Assembly: GCF_033898505.1 (NCBI RefSeq)
Contig: NZ_JAXAFK010000003.1
Location: 434,001-498,000, forward strand
Direction of reading: 5' to 3'
Origin: Pectobacterium carotovorum
GTDB lineage: Bacteria > Pseudomonadota > Gammaproteobacteria > Enterobacterales > Enterobacteriaceae
Length of the DNA: 64,000 bases
In this document: positions 20,724-30,936 of the stretch, one piece after another
How the letters are laid out: every line of letters begins with the position of its first letter
How positions within the stretch are numbered: position 1 is the stretch's first letter
Position numbers and translations under genes: made by a program
The notes under the pieces: model-generated
Told to the model about the DNA's origin: nothing
What the model saw: only the letters and a program-made list of their open reading frames with translations
Database searches by the model: none

Positions 20724-21476
20724 ATGGTAATTCGTTCTTCTGTGCTGGCGCTGTGTGTCGCAACGTTGCTGACCGGTTGCCAGAACTTAAACACTAATAC
20801 CTTAATGCAATCCGGTGCTCAGGCGTTTCAGGCGGCAACGCTCAGCGATGCTGATGTTAAATCACTCAGCAATCAGTCCTGTGAGCAAATGGATAAAGAG
20901 GCAAAAATTGCCCCTGCCGACAGCAAGTACACACAGCGCCTGAATAAAATTGCAGATGCACTGGGTCATGACATCAACGGTACACCAGCCAACTACAAGG
21001 TTTATCTGACAAAAGACGTTAACGCCTGGGCAATGGCTAACGGCTGTATCCGGGTGTACAGCGGCCTGATGGACATGATGAACGACAATGAAGTGGAAGG
21101 CGTTCTCGGCCACGAAATGGGCCACGTTGCGCTGGGGCACACGCGTAAAGCGATGCAGGTGGCCTATGCTGCGACTGCTGCTCGTACTGCTATCGCCTCC
21201 GCGGGTGGTGTCGCGCAGTCCTTGTCAGAATCTCAGTTAGCCGATCTGGGCGAAAAACTGGTTAATTCCCAGTTCTCTCAAACGCAGGAAACGCAGGCCG
21301 ATGATTACTCCTTTGATTTGCTGAAGAAACGCGGCATCAATCGGGAAGGTCTGGCAAGCAGCTTTGAGAAACTCGCCAAACTTGATGCGGGCCATGAGAG
21401 CAGCATGTTTGATTCCCACCCTTCATCTGAAGGGCGCGCCAAACACATCCGTGAGCGCATTGCTGCCGAGAAGTAA
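20724..21476 (+). CDS. loiP: M48-family metalloprotease lipoprotein LoiP (YggG)
   Basis: Outer-membrane-anchored zinc metalloprotease. In E. coli LoiP acts with BepA and is induced at low osmolarity. The ATG at 20724 is chosen because GGGAG lies 9 bases before it; an ATG at 20715 overlaps that site. The 250-residue product has a lipoprotein signal with LLTGC lipobox (lipidated Cys near residue 19), the zinc motif GHEMGHVALGH, the third ligand in QETQADDYS, and a C-terminal SSMFDSHPSSEGRAKHI motif. It matches E. coli LoiP throughout. Confidence 0.94.
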   Translation: MVIRSSVLALCVATLLTGCQNLNTNTLMQSGAQAFQAATLSDADVKSLSNQSCEQMDKEAKIAPADSKYTQRLNKIADALGHDINGTPANYKVYLTKDVNAWAMANGCIRVYSGLMDMMNDNEVEGVLGHEMGHVALGHTRKAMQVAYAATAARTAIASAGGVAQSLSESQLADLGEKLVNSQFSQTQETQADDYSFDLLKKRGINREGLASSFEKLAKLDAGHESSMFDSHPSSEGRAKHIRERIAAEK

Positions 21477-21511
21477 CCTCGCGTTCTGATAACTCACAAA
21501 GCAGACACACC

Positions 21512-21542
21512 GCGGGCAATTGAAAAAATCTCAATTGCCCGC
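21512..21542 (+). terminator. Hairpin after loiP
   Basis: A perfect 12-bp stem, GCGGGCAATTGA with TCAATTGCCCGC, separated by 7 bases. No T-run follows, so it may be a 3'-end stabilising hairpin rather than a strong terminator. Confidence 0.55.
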
Positions 21543-22082
21543 TAGTCATCCGACCACTATCATCCCCGTCGTATTCGCTGTAAGCTGTCATGCAATTGCC
21601 ATCTTTAATCTCACCATCGTCATGATGATAGGATTTAAGAATTAATCGATAATAAATAGATAGCTATTTTCAATCGCACTAATTTTTCGTTCTCTTTTTA
21701 AGAAACGATACTCAGTGGATTTCCAGACGCGGAAAAGCAGTAATCCACGAATGCGGCGACATACCGACAAACAGGCAACCACGATTAGTCCAGAGACCAA
21801 CGTCTCAATCAGCAAGAATCTTGGGGTAACCCCCTGTATTTAAAGATAGAAATAAAACAGTAAATCAAGCATACTATGTTAAACCAATAAAATTTTTTCC
21901 AGTTCGATCATATAGATATATGATAAACCCTGTTGTCTCTTCCGCAGGTTTCTCTAGAGGCTCCACCTTTTAGCGATTTAACAGCATTTCAGGATCGCGA
22001 TTTCTTAATAACTGGATAACATCAGCGGCAATTATTGGTTTGTGGCCACCTTCAGACAATAAACTCATATGTGTTAAAAATC
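21543..22082. other. AT-rich intergenic region loiP / regulator
   Basis: This 540-bp AT-rich stretch has no credible gene on either strand. It should contain the promoter of the downstream regulator. Several short A/T runs and a CATATAGATATATG near-palindrome around 21910 are seen, but no operator that I recognise. The low GC resembles horizontally acquired DNA. Confidence 0.4.
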
Positions 22083-22700
22083 ATGGATGTGAGAATTTTC
22101 AGTAAATGCAATTTTACCACGGTAGGATTACGGGAAATCCTATCCAGTATCCCTATGCTCTCGATAAAGCCCGTCAACAGGTTTACGCTGCAGCAAGGCA
22201 AGAAAAAATGTATTTTCATCATTGACGGTAGCAGTGAAGGCTTTGAGGAATACTATGAGTCGATAAGAACTCACTTTTATAATATGGCGTCGTCATTCGT
22301 TATCATCAATAATTCCCCCAATCACCCTCCCGTGTGTATTGACGAAAAAACGATTCTTATTTCAAAGTCAGCTGCCATCGATTCTTTTTATAAATTACTC
22401 GATTTCGTCCACCTTCACGATCGCCGTTTATTCAGTCCCGTCAGGTTGTCAAAGTCTGAATATGCCGTATTCCAACACTGGTGTGCAGGCTACACGGCGG
22501 AAGCGATTGCCGATATCATCGGATTAAATAAGAAATCAGTACTGAACAGCAAATCACGATTACTGAATAAATATGGCGTTCAGGATAAAAACTCTTTACT
22601 GCTAATTGCTAAGATTATCTTCAAAGACAGCGTCATTGAAGAATTTGATTCCCTTCCCAAACCAGCAACCGATATCAATATAAGTAATTCGCTTATCTGA
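22083..22700 (+). CDS. LuxR-type HTH regulator, RcsA-like architecture
   Basis: This protein of about 205 residues starts MDVRIFSKCNFTTVGLREIL if the ATG at 22083 is used. The frame is open from a TTG at 22035, and no start has a clear ribosome site. The N-terminal two thirds resemble a degenerate receiver-like domain without an obvious phospho-acceptor Asp cluster. The C-terminal 55-60 residues are a LuxR/FixJ helix-turn-helix (LSKSEYAVFQHWCAGYTAEA, then IIGLNKKSVLNSKSRLLNKY). The size and domain plan resemble RcsA, a non-phosphorylated RcsB partner, so it may work as an auxiliary regulator. It is AT-rich relative to its neighbours and occupies the place where E. coli carries speB. Target genes are unknown. 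Confidence 0.8.
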   Translation: MDVRIFSKCNFTTVGLREILSSIPMLSIKPVNRFTLQQGKKKCIFIIDGSSEGFEEYYESIRTHFYNMASSFVIINNSPNHPPVCIDEKTILISKSAAIDSFYKLLDFVHLHDRRLFSPVRLSKSEYAVFQHWCAGYTAEAIADIIGLNKKSVLNSKSRLLNKYGVQDKNSLLLIAKIIFKDSVIEEFDSLPKPATDINISNSLI

Positions 22701-22713
22701 TCGATAGCCGAAA

Positions 22714-22743
22714 AAAAGGGGATCCGCGCTCGCATCCCCTTTT
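22714..22743. terminator. Bidirectional terminator, regulator / speA
   Basis: AAAAGGGGAT pairs with ATCCCCTTTT around a 10-base loop, between convergent genes, with A and T runs flanking the GC stem on either side. Confidence 0.8.
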
Positions 22744-22759
22744 ACTTCGTCAGTCACAC

Positions 22760-24742
22760 TTATTCTTCGTCTTCCAAATAAGTATAGCCGTACAGCCCAG
22801 ACTCAAACTCTTCCATGAACTGCGCCTGAAGTTCAGCATCCAGATCGGTTTCTTTAACCTGATCGCGGAAACGGGTCATCAGCACTTCAGGGTCAAGCTG
22901 CACATATTCCAGCATGTCGGCAACCGTATTACCTTCGTCGGATTCTTCAATCTCAACGGTGCCGTCTTGGAAGACAAACACGTCAACGGTCGATGTATCG
23001 CCGAACAGGTTATGCATGTTCCCCAGAATTTCCTGATAGGCACCAACCATAAAGAAGCCCAGCAGCGGCGGATTTTCTGGATCGTAAGGCGGCATTGGCA
23101 TCGTGGTCGCAATGCCGTCGCCATCGACATAATGATCGATCGTACCGTCGGAATCACAGGTGATGTCCAGCAGCACTGCACGGCGTTCAGGCTGCTTATC
23201 CAGCCCTTCCAGCGGCAGTACCGGGAACAGTTGATCGATACCCCATGCGTCCGGCATGGATTGGAACAGCGAGAAGTTGACATACAGCTTATCCGCCATC
23301 CGCTCCTGTAACTCATCAATCACCGGCCGGTGCGCACGGTTACTCGGATCCAACTGCTCCTGAATCAGCTTACAGATGCTCAGATAAAGCTGCTCTGCTT
23401 TCGCACGCTGTGTCAGATCCAACATGCCGTGCGTGTACTGGGTATGCACATCGTGCAAATCCATCTGGCTGTCATGCAGCCACTCACGTAGCGAACGGCG
23501 CTTTCCTGGCTGCTTGATTTCCTTCCAGGTCGACCACAGGCTCTCCAGCGCGCGCGGCGCATCTTCTTCCGGCTCGGTAGGTTCGCTGAATTCGTTGCGT
23601 TCCACCCCGATAATATTGGAAACCAGTACGGTATGGTGCGCGGTTACCGCACGACCGGATTCGGTGATCACCGTCGGATGCGGCAGCCCGTGTTCGTTAC
23701 AGGCATCGCCGATGCCCCAAATCACGTTGTTGGCGTATTCATTCAGGCCATAGTTCACTGAACAATCGGACTGAGAGCGCGTGCCTTCATAGTCCACGCC
23801 CAAACCGCCACCGACGTCAAAACACTGGATATTCACGCCCAGCTTATGCAGCTCGACATAGAAACGCGCGGATTCACGTACGCCCGTCGCGATATCACGG
23901 ATATTCGCCAGCTGCGATCCCAGATGGAAATGCAGCAGTTGCAGGCTATCCAACCGCCCCGCTTCACGCAGCATCTCAACCAGTTGCAGGACCTGAATCG
24001 CCGCCAGACCAAATTTGGATTTTTCGCCGCCGCTGGATTGCCACTTGCCCGAGCCCTGGGAAGCCAGACGAGCGCGGACGCCAAGACGCGGCACCACGTT
24101 CAAACGCTCGGCCTCTTCCAGCACCAGACGAATCTCGGACATCTTCTCGATGACCAGATACACCTTATGGCCCAGCTTTTCGCCGATGAGAGCCAGACGG
24201 ATGTATTCACGGTCTTTATAGCCGTTACATACAATCACCGTGCGCGTCATGCCGGCGTGGCCCAGTACCGCCATCAGCTCAGCTTTTGAGCCAGCTTCCA
24301 GACCTAGCGGTTCACCGGAATTCGCCAGTGACTCAATGACGCGGCGGTGCTGGTTGACCTTAATGGGGTAAACCAGGAAATAGCCGCCTTCATAGCCAAA
24401 GGATTCGCGAGCCTGTTTAAACGCAGCGTTAATTGAACGCAGGCGATGCTGCAGGATTTGCGGAAAGCAGAACAGCGCAGGCAGGCGCTGATGGTGGTCT
24501 TTCTGCATATCTTTGACCAATCTGGCCAGATCGACGCGAGCTTCTGGTACGTCAGGATCCGGACACACGCTAATGTGGCCGAGCTCATTGACGTCATAGT
24601 AATTATTGCCCCACCAGGCAATATTGTAGGTACGAAGCATTTCGCTGGCATTACGGTCATTCATGGCAACCTCCTGCATAGAGCGCAAATTTTCATGTTT
24701 ACCCGTCGCTGACGAGCCGTGATGAATCATGTCGTCAGACAT
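22760..24742 (-). CDS. speA: Biosynthetic arginine decarboxylase
   Basis: PLP enzyme that decarboxylates arginine to agmatine for putrescine synthesis. The 660-residue protein starts [20 protein letters not shown], closely matching E. coli SpeA. It has the PLP lysine region [13 protein letters not shown], the substrate and PLP motifs HFHLGSQ and [13 protein letters not shown], and the [11 protein letters not shown] active-site Cys region near the C-terminus. An AAGAGG ribosome site precedes the ATG. Unlike E. coli, no agmatinase (speB) follows. A 24-codon upstream reading frame overlaps its start by 8 bases. Confidence 0.97.
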   Translation of the reverse strand: MSDDMIHHGSSATGKHENLRSMQEVAMNDRNASEMLRTYNIAWWGNNYYDVNELGHISVCPDPDVPEARVDLARLVKDMQKDHHQRLPALFCFPQILQHRLRSINAAFKQARESFGYEGGYFLVYPIKVNQHRRVIESLANSGEPLGLEAGSKAELMAVLGHAGMTRTVIVCNGYKDREYIRLALIGEKLGHKVYLVIEKMSEIRLVLEEAERLNVVPRLGVRARLASQGSGKWQSSGGEKSKFGLAAIQVLQLVEMLREAGRLDSLQLLHFHLGSQLANIRDIATGVRESARFYVELHKLGVNIQCFDVGGGLGVDYEGTRSQSDCSVNYGLNEYANNVIWGIGDACNEHGLPHPTVITESGRAVTAHHTVLVSNIIGVERNEFSEPTEPEEDAPRALESLWSTWKEIKQPGKRRSLREWLHDSQMDLHDVHTQYTHGMLDLTQRAKAEQLYLSICKLIQEQLDPSNRAHRPVIDELQERMADKLYVNFSLFQSMPDAWGIDQLFPVLPLEGLDKQPERRAVLLDITCDSDGTIDHYVDGDGIATTMPMPPYDPENPPLLGFFMVGAYQEILGNMHNLFGDTSTVDVFVFQDGTVEIEESDEGNTVADMLEYVQLDPEVLMTRFRDQVKETDLDAELQAQFMEEFESGLYGYTYLEDEE

Positions 24743-24809
24743 AACGAACCTCTTCTTTTTCTAAACTGCTGATCACATCAGTACCTGAATAAACCGCCCA
24801 CATGAGCAT
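24735..24809 (-). CDS. Possible leader peptide overlapping the speA start (tentative)
   Basis: A 24-codon frame, ATG at 24809 to TGA at 24735-24737, overlaps the first eight bases of speA (ATGTCTGA). The second in-frame ATG (codon 3) has a GCAGG eight bases upstream. The predicted peptide starts MLMWAVYSG and ends KEEVRYV. Overlapping leader frames can couple translation or sense substrate, but nothing beyond position and possible ribosome site supports this one. It is not one of the known spe leader peptides that I recognise. Confidence 0.25.
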   Translation of the reverse strand: MLMWAVYSGTDVISSLEKEEVRYV

Positions 24810-25372
24810 ACCTGCAACATGCGGCGTCGACAGTGAAAAAACCGGCGTAGTGAAGTATGCCGTCACTTTATTACTCTTATTAGTGTAAAACACGTTGTCA
24901 GGCTCCGTGTTACGGGTCGATAAAACTCGTTGTGAAAATCACCGGGCGAACGTGACCAGAAAGGCGTTAAACGCTTCTGGCAGAAAGAATAACAGGCGGA
25001 TTAACCAGCCCTGGAGTCCTGTGTCGAATTTAAAGACAGGCTACATCGGGAAACGGAAAAGAAGGGTTGAGTCGCGGACGCGGTAGCGTCAAAAGGGACA
25101 TATTGCGAAAGCAATATACTCAGTAAACAACGGATCATTAATCCTACCACCTCCACGTGCGCCGCAGGTTATGCGGTCAGCTCTCAATAAGAAATTCAAG
25201 ATATCGCGGATTGCATCACCGCTCGCCGTTTATACCTACATGCTACTGGAAAAGCAAAATGAAAATTGTCGCTAGCCATCTCTTGTAAAAGAAAAAACGG
25301 CCGATGATAAAAGGACGATGGCATGCTAATGCGAAAAACTACTGGCACTGAGACTAAAAGGTGACCTAGAAT
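24810..25372. other. Intergenic region speA / metK
   Basis: This 563-bp non-coding stretch holds the speA and metK promoters. E. coli has small genes (yqgB to yqgD) here; none of them is recognisable. A CCAGAAAGGCGTT/AACGCTTCTGG-type stem at about 24956-24980 lacks a T-run. No known sRNA was recognised. Confidence 0.4.
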
Positions 25373-25396
25373 AGCCATCCAGATGTTAATCCGTCT
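25373..25396 (+). promoter_or_regulatory. Candidate MetJ operator (three tandem met boxes)
   Basis: Three abutting 8-mers, AGCCATCC, AGATGTTA and ATCCGTCT, match the met box AGACGTCT at 5, 5 and 6 of 8 positions. They sit 56 bp before metK. MetJ repression of metK through tandem boxes is established in E. coli; the exact site here is an inference. Confidence 0.5.
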
Positions 25397-25451
25397 ATAC
25401 CGATTAACTGATACACTGCTTAACGGCTTTGATTTGAAGGTAAAGAAACTC

Positions 25452-26603
25452 ATGGCTAAACACCTTTTTACGTCCGAGTCAGTCTCTGAAGGACATCCTG
25501 ATAAAATTGCTGACCAGATTTCTGATGCGGTTCTCGACGCCATTCTGGAGCAAGACCCAAAAGCGCGTGTCGCTTGTGAGACTTATGTAAAGACCGGAAT
25601 GGTGTTAGTTGGTGGCGAAATCACCACCAGCGCCTGGGTCGATATTGAAGAAATTACCCGTCGTACCGTGCGTGATATCGGTTATGTCAATTCCGAAATG
25701 GGCTTTGATGCTAACTCTTGCGCCGTACTGAGTGCGATTGGTAAGCAGTCTCCTGACATCAATCAGGGCGTTGACCGCAGCGATCCGCTGGAGCAAGGCG
25801 CAGGCGATCAGGGGTTGATGTTCGGCTACGCGACCAATGAAACCGACGTGCTGATGCCAGCCCCCGTGACTTACGCGCACCGTCTGGTTCAACGTCAGTC
25901 AGAAGTGCGTAAGAGTGGCATTCTGCCGTGGCTGCGCCCGGATGCTAAAAGCCAGGTTACGTTCCTGTACGACGATGGCAAGATTGCCGGCATCGATGCC
26001 GTGGTACTGTCTACCCAGCATTCAGAAGACATCAGCCAGAAAGATCTGCATGAAGCGGTGATGGAAGAGATCATCAAACCGGTTCTGCCTGCCGAATGGC
26101 TGTCTGCCAATACCAAATATTTCATCAACCCAACCGGACGCTTTGTTATCGGCGGCCCAATGGGTGACTGCGGCCTGACCGGTCGTAAAATCATCGTTGA
26201 TACCTACGGTGGCGCGGCGCGTCACGGCGGCGGTGCATTCTCCGGTAAGGATCCATCTAAAGTAGACCGTTCTGCAGCCTATGCCGCGCGCTATGTTGCC
26301 AAGAATATCGTCGCGGCAGGCCTGGCCGATCGCTGCGAAATTCAGGTGTCCTACGCTATCGGCGTAGCAGAACCGACCTCTATCATGATCGAAACCTTCG
26401 GCACAGAGAAAGTGTCTACCGAGCAACTGACGCTGCTGGTACGCGAATTCTTCGATCTGCGTCCTTACGGCTTAATTCAGATGCTGGACCTGCTGCACCC
26501 GATTTATCAGGAAACGGCAGCCTATGGTCACTTTGGCCGCGAACATTTCCCGTGGGAAAAAACGGACAAAGCCGCACAGCTGCGCGAGGCCGCTGGTCTG
26601 TAA
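25452..26603 (+). CDS. metK: S-adenosylmethionine synthase
   Basis: Makes S-adenosylmethionine from methionine and ATP. The 383-residue product from the ATG at 25452 begins [19 protein letters not shown], which carries the ATP-binding His. Further family signatures are [12 protein letters not shown] (about 115) and [19 protein letters not shown] (about 260), with a conserved C-terminus FPWEKTDKA. The in-frame upstream extension to 25383 is unlikely because the E. coli start aligns at 25452 and the candidate met boxes lie inside the extension. Confidence 0.97.
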   Translation: MAKHLFTSESVSEGHPDKIADQISDAVLDAILEQDPKARVACETYVKTGMVLVGGEITTSAWVDIEEITRRTVRDIGYVNSEMGFDANSCAVLSAIGKQSPDINQGVDRSDPLEQGAGDQGLMFGYATNETDVLMPAPVTYAHRLVQRQSEVRKSGILPWLRPDAKSQVTFLYDDGKIAGIDAVVLSTQHSEDISQKDLHEAVMEEIIKPVLPAEWLSANTKYFINPTGRFVIGGPMGDCGLTGRKIIVDTYGGAARHGGGAFSGKDPSKVDRSAAYAARYVAKNIVAAGLADRCEIQVSYAIGVAEPTSIMIETFGTEKVSTEQLTLLVREFFDLRPYGLIQMLDLLHPIYQETAAYGHFGREHFPWEKTDKAAQLREAAGL

Positions 26604-26636
26604 TCTGCACATGTAAGCCTGAGGTATGACGGGTAT

Positions 26637-26665
26637 AAAACGGCGAATGAGAGTTCGCCGTTTTT
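26637..26665 (+). terminator. Rho-independent terminator of metK
   Basis: AAAACGGCGAA pairs with TTCGCCGTTTT around a six-base loop, and a T-run follows. Confidence 0.9.
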
Positions 26666-26740
26666 CATTTTGATGTCCCCTGCATTTCCCTCCGCGTCAC
26701 CTATTGCGTCTCCCTGCTACTCACTTTATCCTCACCGAAT

Positions 26741-27253
26741 ATGAACACACCCCGAATCCCCATTGCCAGCCATCAGGCTGTGATGCGCTGTCTGCGTGAT
26801 AAATTGCAGCAGGCCAACCTCACTTTGCAAACTGACTACACTGAGCCAACGGTAAACTACCAGCAGCGTGGTGCTACGGCAGGAACGGCCTGGCTGCAAC
26901 ACTGGGAGATTCGGCTGAATCCCGTCTTGTTGCAGGAAAATCAGCAGGCCTTTATCGATGAGGTGGTGCCTCATGAACTGGCCCATCTGCTGGTCTACGC
27001 GCGTTTTGGCCGTGTCGCACCACATGGCAAAGAGTGGCGCTGGATGATGGAAAACGTCCTGCGTGTTCCGGCAAAACGCACGCATCGGTTTGCAGTGCAG
27101 TCCGTGCAGGGGAAAACCTTCACGTACCTGTGCGATTGCCAACGGCATGAACTGACGATCCGCCGACACAATCGGGTGCTGCGCGGCGAAACAGAATATC
27201 GCTGCCGTCGTTGCGGGAAAACCTTACGTCATGATGTAAAAAGTTCTATTTAA
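26741..27253 (+). CDS. sprT: SprT zinc metalloprotease-like protein
   Basis: SprT-family protein of 170 residues. The bacterial function is unclear, although eukaryotic Spartan relatives cut DNA-protein crosslinks. It shows the zinc protease motif [16 protein letters not shown] (HExxH-like HELAH) near residue 70. A C-terminal zinc-ribbon follows with cysteines in YLCDCQRHE and [10 protein letters not shown]. It starts at an ATG with no strong ribosome site visible. It lies between metK and endA as in E. coli. Confidence 0.93.
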   Translation: MNTPRIPIASHQAVMRCLRDKLQQANLTLQTDYTEPTVNYQQRGATAGTAWLQHWEIRLNPVLLQENQQAFIDEVVPHELAHLLVYARFGRVAPHGKEWRWMMENVLRVPAKRTHRFAVQSVQGKTFTYLCDCQRHELTIRRHNRVLRGETEYRCRRCGKTLRHDVKSSI

Positions 27254-27349
27254 AAGGGAATTTCCAGTTTTAAAAACTGCTTTTGCATTTGCCTGCCGAC
27301 GAGACATCCGGTAGTCTGCCAACTTTACAGCCTGTGGATTATTTGGAAT

Positions 27350-28048
27350 ATGCTACGCAAAATTCTCGCTATCTCCGCCGTTGGCGCGGCGCTGTTTTCG
27401 GCCACCGCGTTAGGTCAGAACATCAATAATTTTTCGCAGGCAAAAGCCGCCGCAGTCGAAATCAACCGGGATGCGCCGGGTTCGTTTTACTGCGGCTGCA
27501 AAATTACATGGCAAGGCAAGAAAGGCACCCCCGACCTTGAATCCTGCGGCTATCAGGTCAGAAAAAATGAACAGCGTGCCAGCCGTATCGAATGGGAACA
27601 CGTTGTACCGGCCTGGCAGTTCGGCCACCAGCGCCAGTGCTGGCAGGATGGCGGAAGAAAGAACTGTAGCAGCGACCCCGTCTACCGTGAGATGGAAACC
27701 GATTTGCATAACCTGCAACCGGCTATCGGCGAGGTCAACGGCGATCGCGGCAATGCGATGTATGGGCAGTGGAACGGTGGTACATCCCAGTACGGCCAAT
27801 GCGAGATGAAGATCGATTTTAAAAACAATCTGGCAGAGCCACCTGCTCGCGCTCGCGGCCAGATCGCCCGTACCTATTTCTACATGCGCGATCGCTATCA
27901 GTTACGCTTGTCCAGTCAGCAAACTCAGCTGTTCGAAGCCTGGGATAAGCAGTACCCGGTCACACAGTGGGAATGTACCCGCAATCAGCGCATCGCCGCA
28001 AAACAGGGAAACCCGAATCCCTACGTTCAACAGGCTTGCCAGCGCTAG
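27350..28048 (+). CDS. endA: Endonuclease I, periplasmic
   Basis: Secreted, non-specific double-strand DNA endonuclease. The 232-residue precursor has a signal peptide ([20 protein letters not shown], cut near LGQ) and the beta-beta-alpha metal nuclease core. [14 protein letters not shown] contains the catalytic His, and [18 protein letters not shown] holds the metal-binding Asn. Several cysteines are consistent with disulfides in the periplasm. It ends with a conserved NPYVQQAC. A terminator follows. Confidence 0.96.
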   Translation: MLRKILAISAVGAALFSATALGQNINNFSQAKAAAVEINRDAPGSFYCGCKITWQGKKGTPDLESCGYQVRKNEQRASRIEWEHVVPAWQFGHQRQCWQDGGRKNCSSDPVYREMETDLHNLQPAIGEVNGDRGNAMYGQWNGGTSQYGQCEMKIDFKNNLAEPPARARGQIARTYFYMRDRYQLRLSSQQTQLFEAWDKQYPVTQWECTRNQRIAAKQGNPNPYVQQACQR

Positions 28049-28080
28049 TTCGTCTACCTACTATAGCGAATCTGTTTCCA

Positions 28081-28112
28081 GCAAAACCGCCGTCAGATGA
28101 CGGTGGTTTTGC
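28081..28112 (+). terminator. Terminator hairpin after endA
   Basis: A 15-bp stem (GCAAAACCGCCGTCA with TGACGGTGGTTTTGC, one G-U pair) with a two-base centre. The four-T run is inside the stem. Confidence 0.7.
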
Positions 28113-28162
28113 CTATTTCTGGCGTTCATTCGCTTCTCTTTTATTCAAAGGTCTGAATCCGC

Positions 28163-28897
28163 ATGCGAGTACCACGCATTTTTCATCCCGAGACGCTCCC
28201 CCTACACGGCGGTGAAGCCGAACTGAGCGACGATGCCGCCAATCACGTTGGTCGCGTGTTACGCATGAATACGGGACAGGCATTGCAGTTGTTTGATGGC
28301 AGCAATCATGTCTTTGATGCGGAAATCATCGCGGCCAGCAAAAAGAGTGTGCGCGTTCGCTTCACAGCAGGTAAGTTGGAAAATAAAGAATCGCCCCTAC
28401 ATTTACATCTGGGACAGGTGATGTCGCGCGGCGAAAAGATGGAGTTTACTATCCAGAAATCCATCGAACTGGGCGTCAATGTGATTACCCCGCTGCTTTC
28501 TGAACGCTGTGGCGTAAAACTGGATGCCGAGCGTATGGAGAAAAAAATTAGCCAGTGGCAGAAGATTGCGGTTGCCGCCTGCGAACAGTCCGGCCGCAAC
28601 TGTGTGCCGCTGGTGCGGCCAGCAATGACGCTGGGAGTCTGGTGTGCGGAACAAGACGATGCGTTGAAATTGAATCTGCACCCGCGCGCCACACAAAGCA
28701 TCAATACGCTGCCGCTGCCCGTAGAACGGGTCAGGCTGCTGATCGGCCCGGAAGGCGGCCTCACCGCCGATGAAATTACCATGACCTCAGAACACGGATT
28801 CACTGATATCCTGTTGGGGCCACGCGTCTTGCGCACAGAAACCACTGCACTCACCGCCATGACCGCCTTACAGGTACGTTTCGGCGATTTGGGGTAA
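28163..28897 (+). CDS. rsmE: 16S rRNA m3U1498 methyltransferase RsmE
   Basis: SAM-dependent methylation of N3 of U1498 in 16S rRNA. The 244-residue SPOUT-class protein has an N-terminal PUA-like domain ([20 protein letters not shown]) and a C-terminal trefoil-knot domain. The knot motif is [16 protein letters not shown] (about 192-207), and [16 protein letters not shown] ends the SAM pocket. It is followed at 11 bp by gshB, with a likely shared transcript. Confidence 0.95.
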   Translation: MRVPRIFHPETLPLHGGEAELSDDAANHVGRVLRMNTGQALQLFDGSNHVFDAEIIAASKKSVRVRFTAGKLENKESPLHLHLGQVMSRGEKMEFTIQKSIELGVNVITPLLSERCGVKLDAERMEKKISQWQKIAVAACEQSGRNCVPLVRPAMTLGVWCAEQDDALKLNLHPRATQSINTLPLPVERVRLLIGPEGGLTADEITMTSEHGFTDILLGPRVLRTETTALTAMTALQVRFGDLG

Positions 28898-28908
28898 AGG
28901 AGAAAAGA

Positions 28909-29868
28909 ATGATCAAACTCGGTATCGTGATGGACCCGATTGACACCATCAATATCAAGAAAGACACCAGCTTTGCCATGCTGCTGGAAGCACAGCGCCG
29001 TGGTTGGGAACTGCATTACATGGAGATGAACGATCTCTATATGCACGCGGGCGTTGCCCGTGCAACAACGCGTCGCCTGAGCGTCCAGTACGATTACGAC
29101 GGCTGGTACGATTTCTCCGGCGAGCAGGACATTGCGCTGGAAGAGCTGGATGTGGTGCTGATGCGTAAAGATCCGCCGTTCGATACGGAATTCATCTACG
29201 CCACCTATATTCTGGAACGTGCGGAAGAGAAAGGCACGCTGATCGTCAACAAGCCGCAGAGCCTGCGTGATTGCAATGAGAAGCTGTTCACCGCCTGGTT
29301 CCCGCATCTGACCCCTGATACGCTCGTTACGCGTCGTGCAGACAAACTGCGCCAGTTCCATGAAAAACATGGCGACGTCATTCTCAAACCGCTCGACGGC
29401 ATGGGCGGTGCGTCTATTTTCCGTTTGAAGCAGGATGACGCCAACGTCTCCGTGATCATCGAAACGCTGACCGAACACGCCACCCGCTACTGCATGGCGC
29501 AAAACTACCTGCCTGCGATTAAAGATGGCGACAAACGCGTGCTGGTCGTCGATGGCGAGCCGGTTCCCTACTGCCTGGCGCGTATCCCGAAAAGCGGTGA
29601 GACACGCGGTAACCTGGCCGCCGGTGGCCGTGGCGAAGCGCGTCCGTTAACCGAAAGCGACTGGAAAATCGCCCGTGACGTCGCTCCAACGTTAAAAGCC
29701 AAAGGCCTGATTTTCGTCGGTCTGGACATCATCGGTGACCGCCTGACAGAAATTAACGTCACCAGCCCGACCTGCGTGCGTGAAATCGAAGCGGCCTACC
29801 CGGATGTTTCCATCACCGGCATGCTGATAGACGCCATTGAAAAACGTCTGGCTGCACGTACTCGCTAA
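28909..29868 (+). CDS. gshB: Glutathione synthetase
   Basis: ATP-grasp ligase joining gamma-glutamylcysteine and glycine. The 319-residue protein begins MIKLGIVMDPIDTINIKKDTS, the conserved PreATP-grasp start. ATP-grasp features include VILKPLDGMGGASIFR (about 160-175), RIPKSGETRGNLAAGGRGEA, and the metal-binding EINVTSPTCVREIE near the end. An AGGAGA-like site precedes the ATG. It follows rsmE, as in E. coli. Confidence 0.97.
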   Translation: MIKLGIVMDPIDTINIKKDTSFAMLLEAQRRGWELHYMEMNDLYMHAGVARATTRRLSVQYDYDGWYDFSGEQDIALEELDVVLMRKDPPFDTEFIYATYILERAEEKGTLIVNKPQSLRDCNEKLFTAWFPHLTPDTLVTRRADKLRQFHEKHGDVILKPLDGMGGASIFRLKQDDANVSVIIETLTEHATRYCMAQNYLPAIKDGDKRVLVVDGEPVPYCLARIPKSGETRGNLAAGGRGEARPLTESDWKIARDVAPTLKAKGLIFVGLDIIGDRLTEINVTSPTCVREIEAAYPDVSITGMLIDAIEKRLAARTR

Positions 29869-29893
29869 TACCAGAAACACCTGACACACCATT

Positions 29894-29918
29894 CGGCCCG
29901 CGCAATACGGGCCGTTTC
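29894..29918 (+). terminator. Weak terminator after gshB
   Basis: CGGCCCG pairs with CGGGCCG around a 7-base loop and is followed by TTTCTCC. The short T-run suggests only partial termination before yqgE. Confidence 0.55.
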
Positions 29919-29951
29919 TCCAACGCTGACGGATATCGATAAAAATACACA

Positions 29952-30515
29952 ATGAATTTACAGCATCACTTCCTCATTGCTATGCCAGCACTACAGGACT
30001 CTGTATTTAAACGTTCGGTGGTCTATATCTGCGAACATAATGAAGACGGAGCCATGGGGCTGATCATCAACAAACCGATGGATCAGTTTTCCGTGGAAAA
30101 TGTGCTGAAAAAGCTAAAAATAGATCCGACACCGCGCGATCCTGCGATCCGATTAGATAAACCCGTCTTCATAGGCGGCCCGCTGGCGGACGACCGTGGT
30201 TTTATCCTGCATACGCCCTGCCCCGGCTTTGGTTCCAGCATCAGTATTTCTGAGGACACGATGATCACCACGTCAAAAGACGTGCTGGAAACGTTGGGTA
30301 CGCCTAATCAGCCGAAAAATACGCTGGTCGCCTTAGGCTATTCCGCCTGGGAGAACGGTCAGTTGGAAGAAGAGCTGCTGGAGAACGCCTGGCTGACCAC
30401 GCCAGCCGATAAAGACATTCTGTTCCATACGCCGATTGCCGAACGCTGGCGGGCCGCGGCCAGAAAGCTGGGCATCGATATTCATAATATCTCCACTGAA
30501 GCGGGACATGCCTGA
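29952..30515 (+). CDS. yqgE: UPF0301/AlgH-family protein YqgE
   Basis: Conserved 187-residue cytoplasmic protein of the AlgH/UPF0301 family. No biochemical activity is firmly established; the name AlgH comes from an alginate-regulation phenotype in Pseudomonas. The sequence begins [30 protein letters not shown] and includes GLIINKPM and the family motif [16 protein letters not shown]. It overlaps ruvX by one base (TGATG), as in E. coli, indicating translational coupling. Confidence 0.95.
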   Translation: MNLQHHFLIAMPALQDSVFKRSVVYICEHNEDGAMGLIINKPMDQFSVENVLKKLKIDPTPRDPAIRLDKPVFIGGPLADDRGFILHTPCPGFGSSISISEDTMITTSKDVLETLGTPNQPKNTLVALGYSAWENGQLEEELLENAWLTTPADKDILFHTPIAERWRAAARKLGIDIHNISTEAGHA

Positions 30516-30934
30516 TGAGCAGCAGAACCATTCTTGCCTTTGATTTTGGGACAAAAAGCATCGGTGTCGCCATCGGTCAGGAGATTACCGGTACGGCGCG
30601 GCCGCTGACCTCATTCAAAGCGCAGGAAGGGATTCCAGACTGGCAAAAAGTGGAGAAGCTGCTGTCAGAATGGCAACCCGATCTGGTCGTCGTTGGTTTA
30701 CCGCTCAATATGGATGGTACCGAACAGCCGCTGACGGCACGGGCGCGAAAGTTCGCTAACCGACTGCATGGCCGTTTTGGCGTCGCGATTGCGCTACACG
30801 ATGAACGCTTGAGTACGGTGGAAGCGCGTGCCGATCTCTTCGAACGCGGTGGCTTTAGAGCGCTGGATAAAGGTAGCGTAGATGCTGCCTCTGCGGTGAT
30901 TATTCTGGAAAGCTGGTTCGAGGCACAACACTAA
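30515..30934 (+). CDS. ruvX: Holliday-junction resolvase-like YqgF, 16S rRNA pre-processing nuclease
   Basis: RNase H-fold nuclease of 139 residues. It is implicated in maturation of the 16S rRNA 5' end, though annotated as a putative Holliday junction resolvase. The catalytic acidic residues are in [17 protein letters not shown] (first Asp), [15 protein letters not shown], and the C-terminal [15 protein letters not shown]. The ATG overlaps the yqgE stop. It is the last gene before a convergent junction with fbp. Confidence 0.95.
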   Translation: MSSRTILAFDFGTKSIGVAIGQEITGTARPLTSFKAQEGIPDWQKVEKLLSEWQPDLVVVGLPLNMDGTEQPLTARARKFANRLHGRFGVAIALHDERLSTVEARADLFERGGFRALDKGSVDAASAVIILESWFEAQH

Positions 30935-30936
30935 AA

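Noticed and set aside
24890..25140. speA-metK gap considered for an sRNA or yqg-type small genes
   Set aside because: No promoter-terminator pair or matching small protein was seen.
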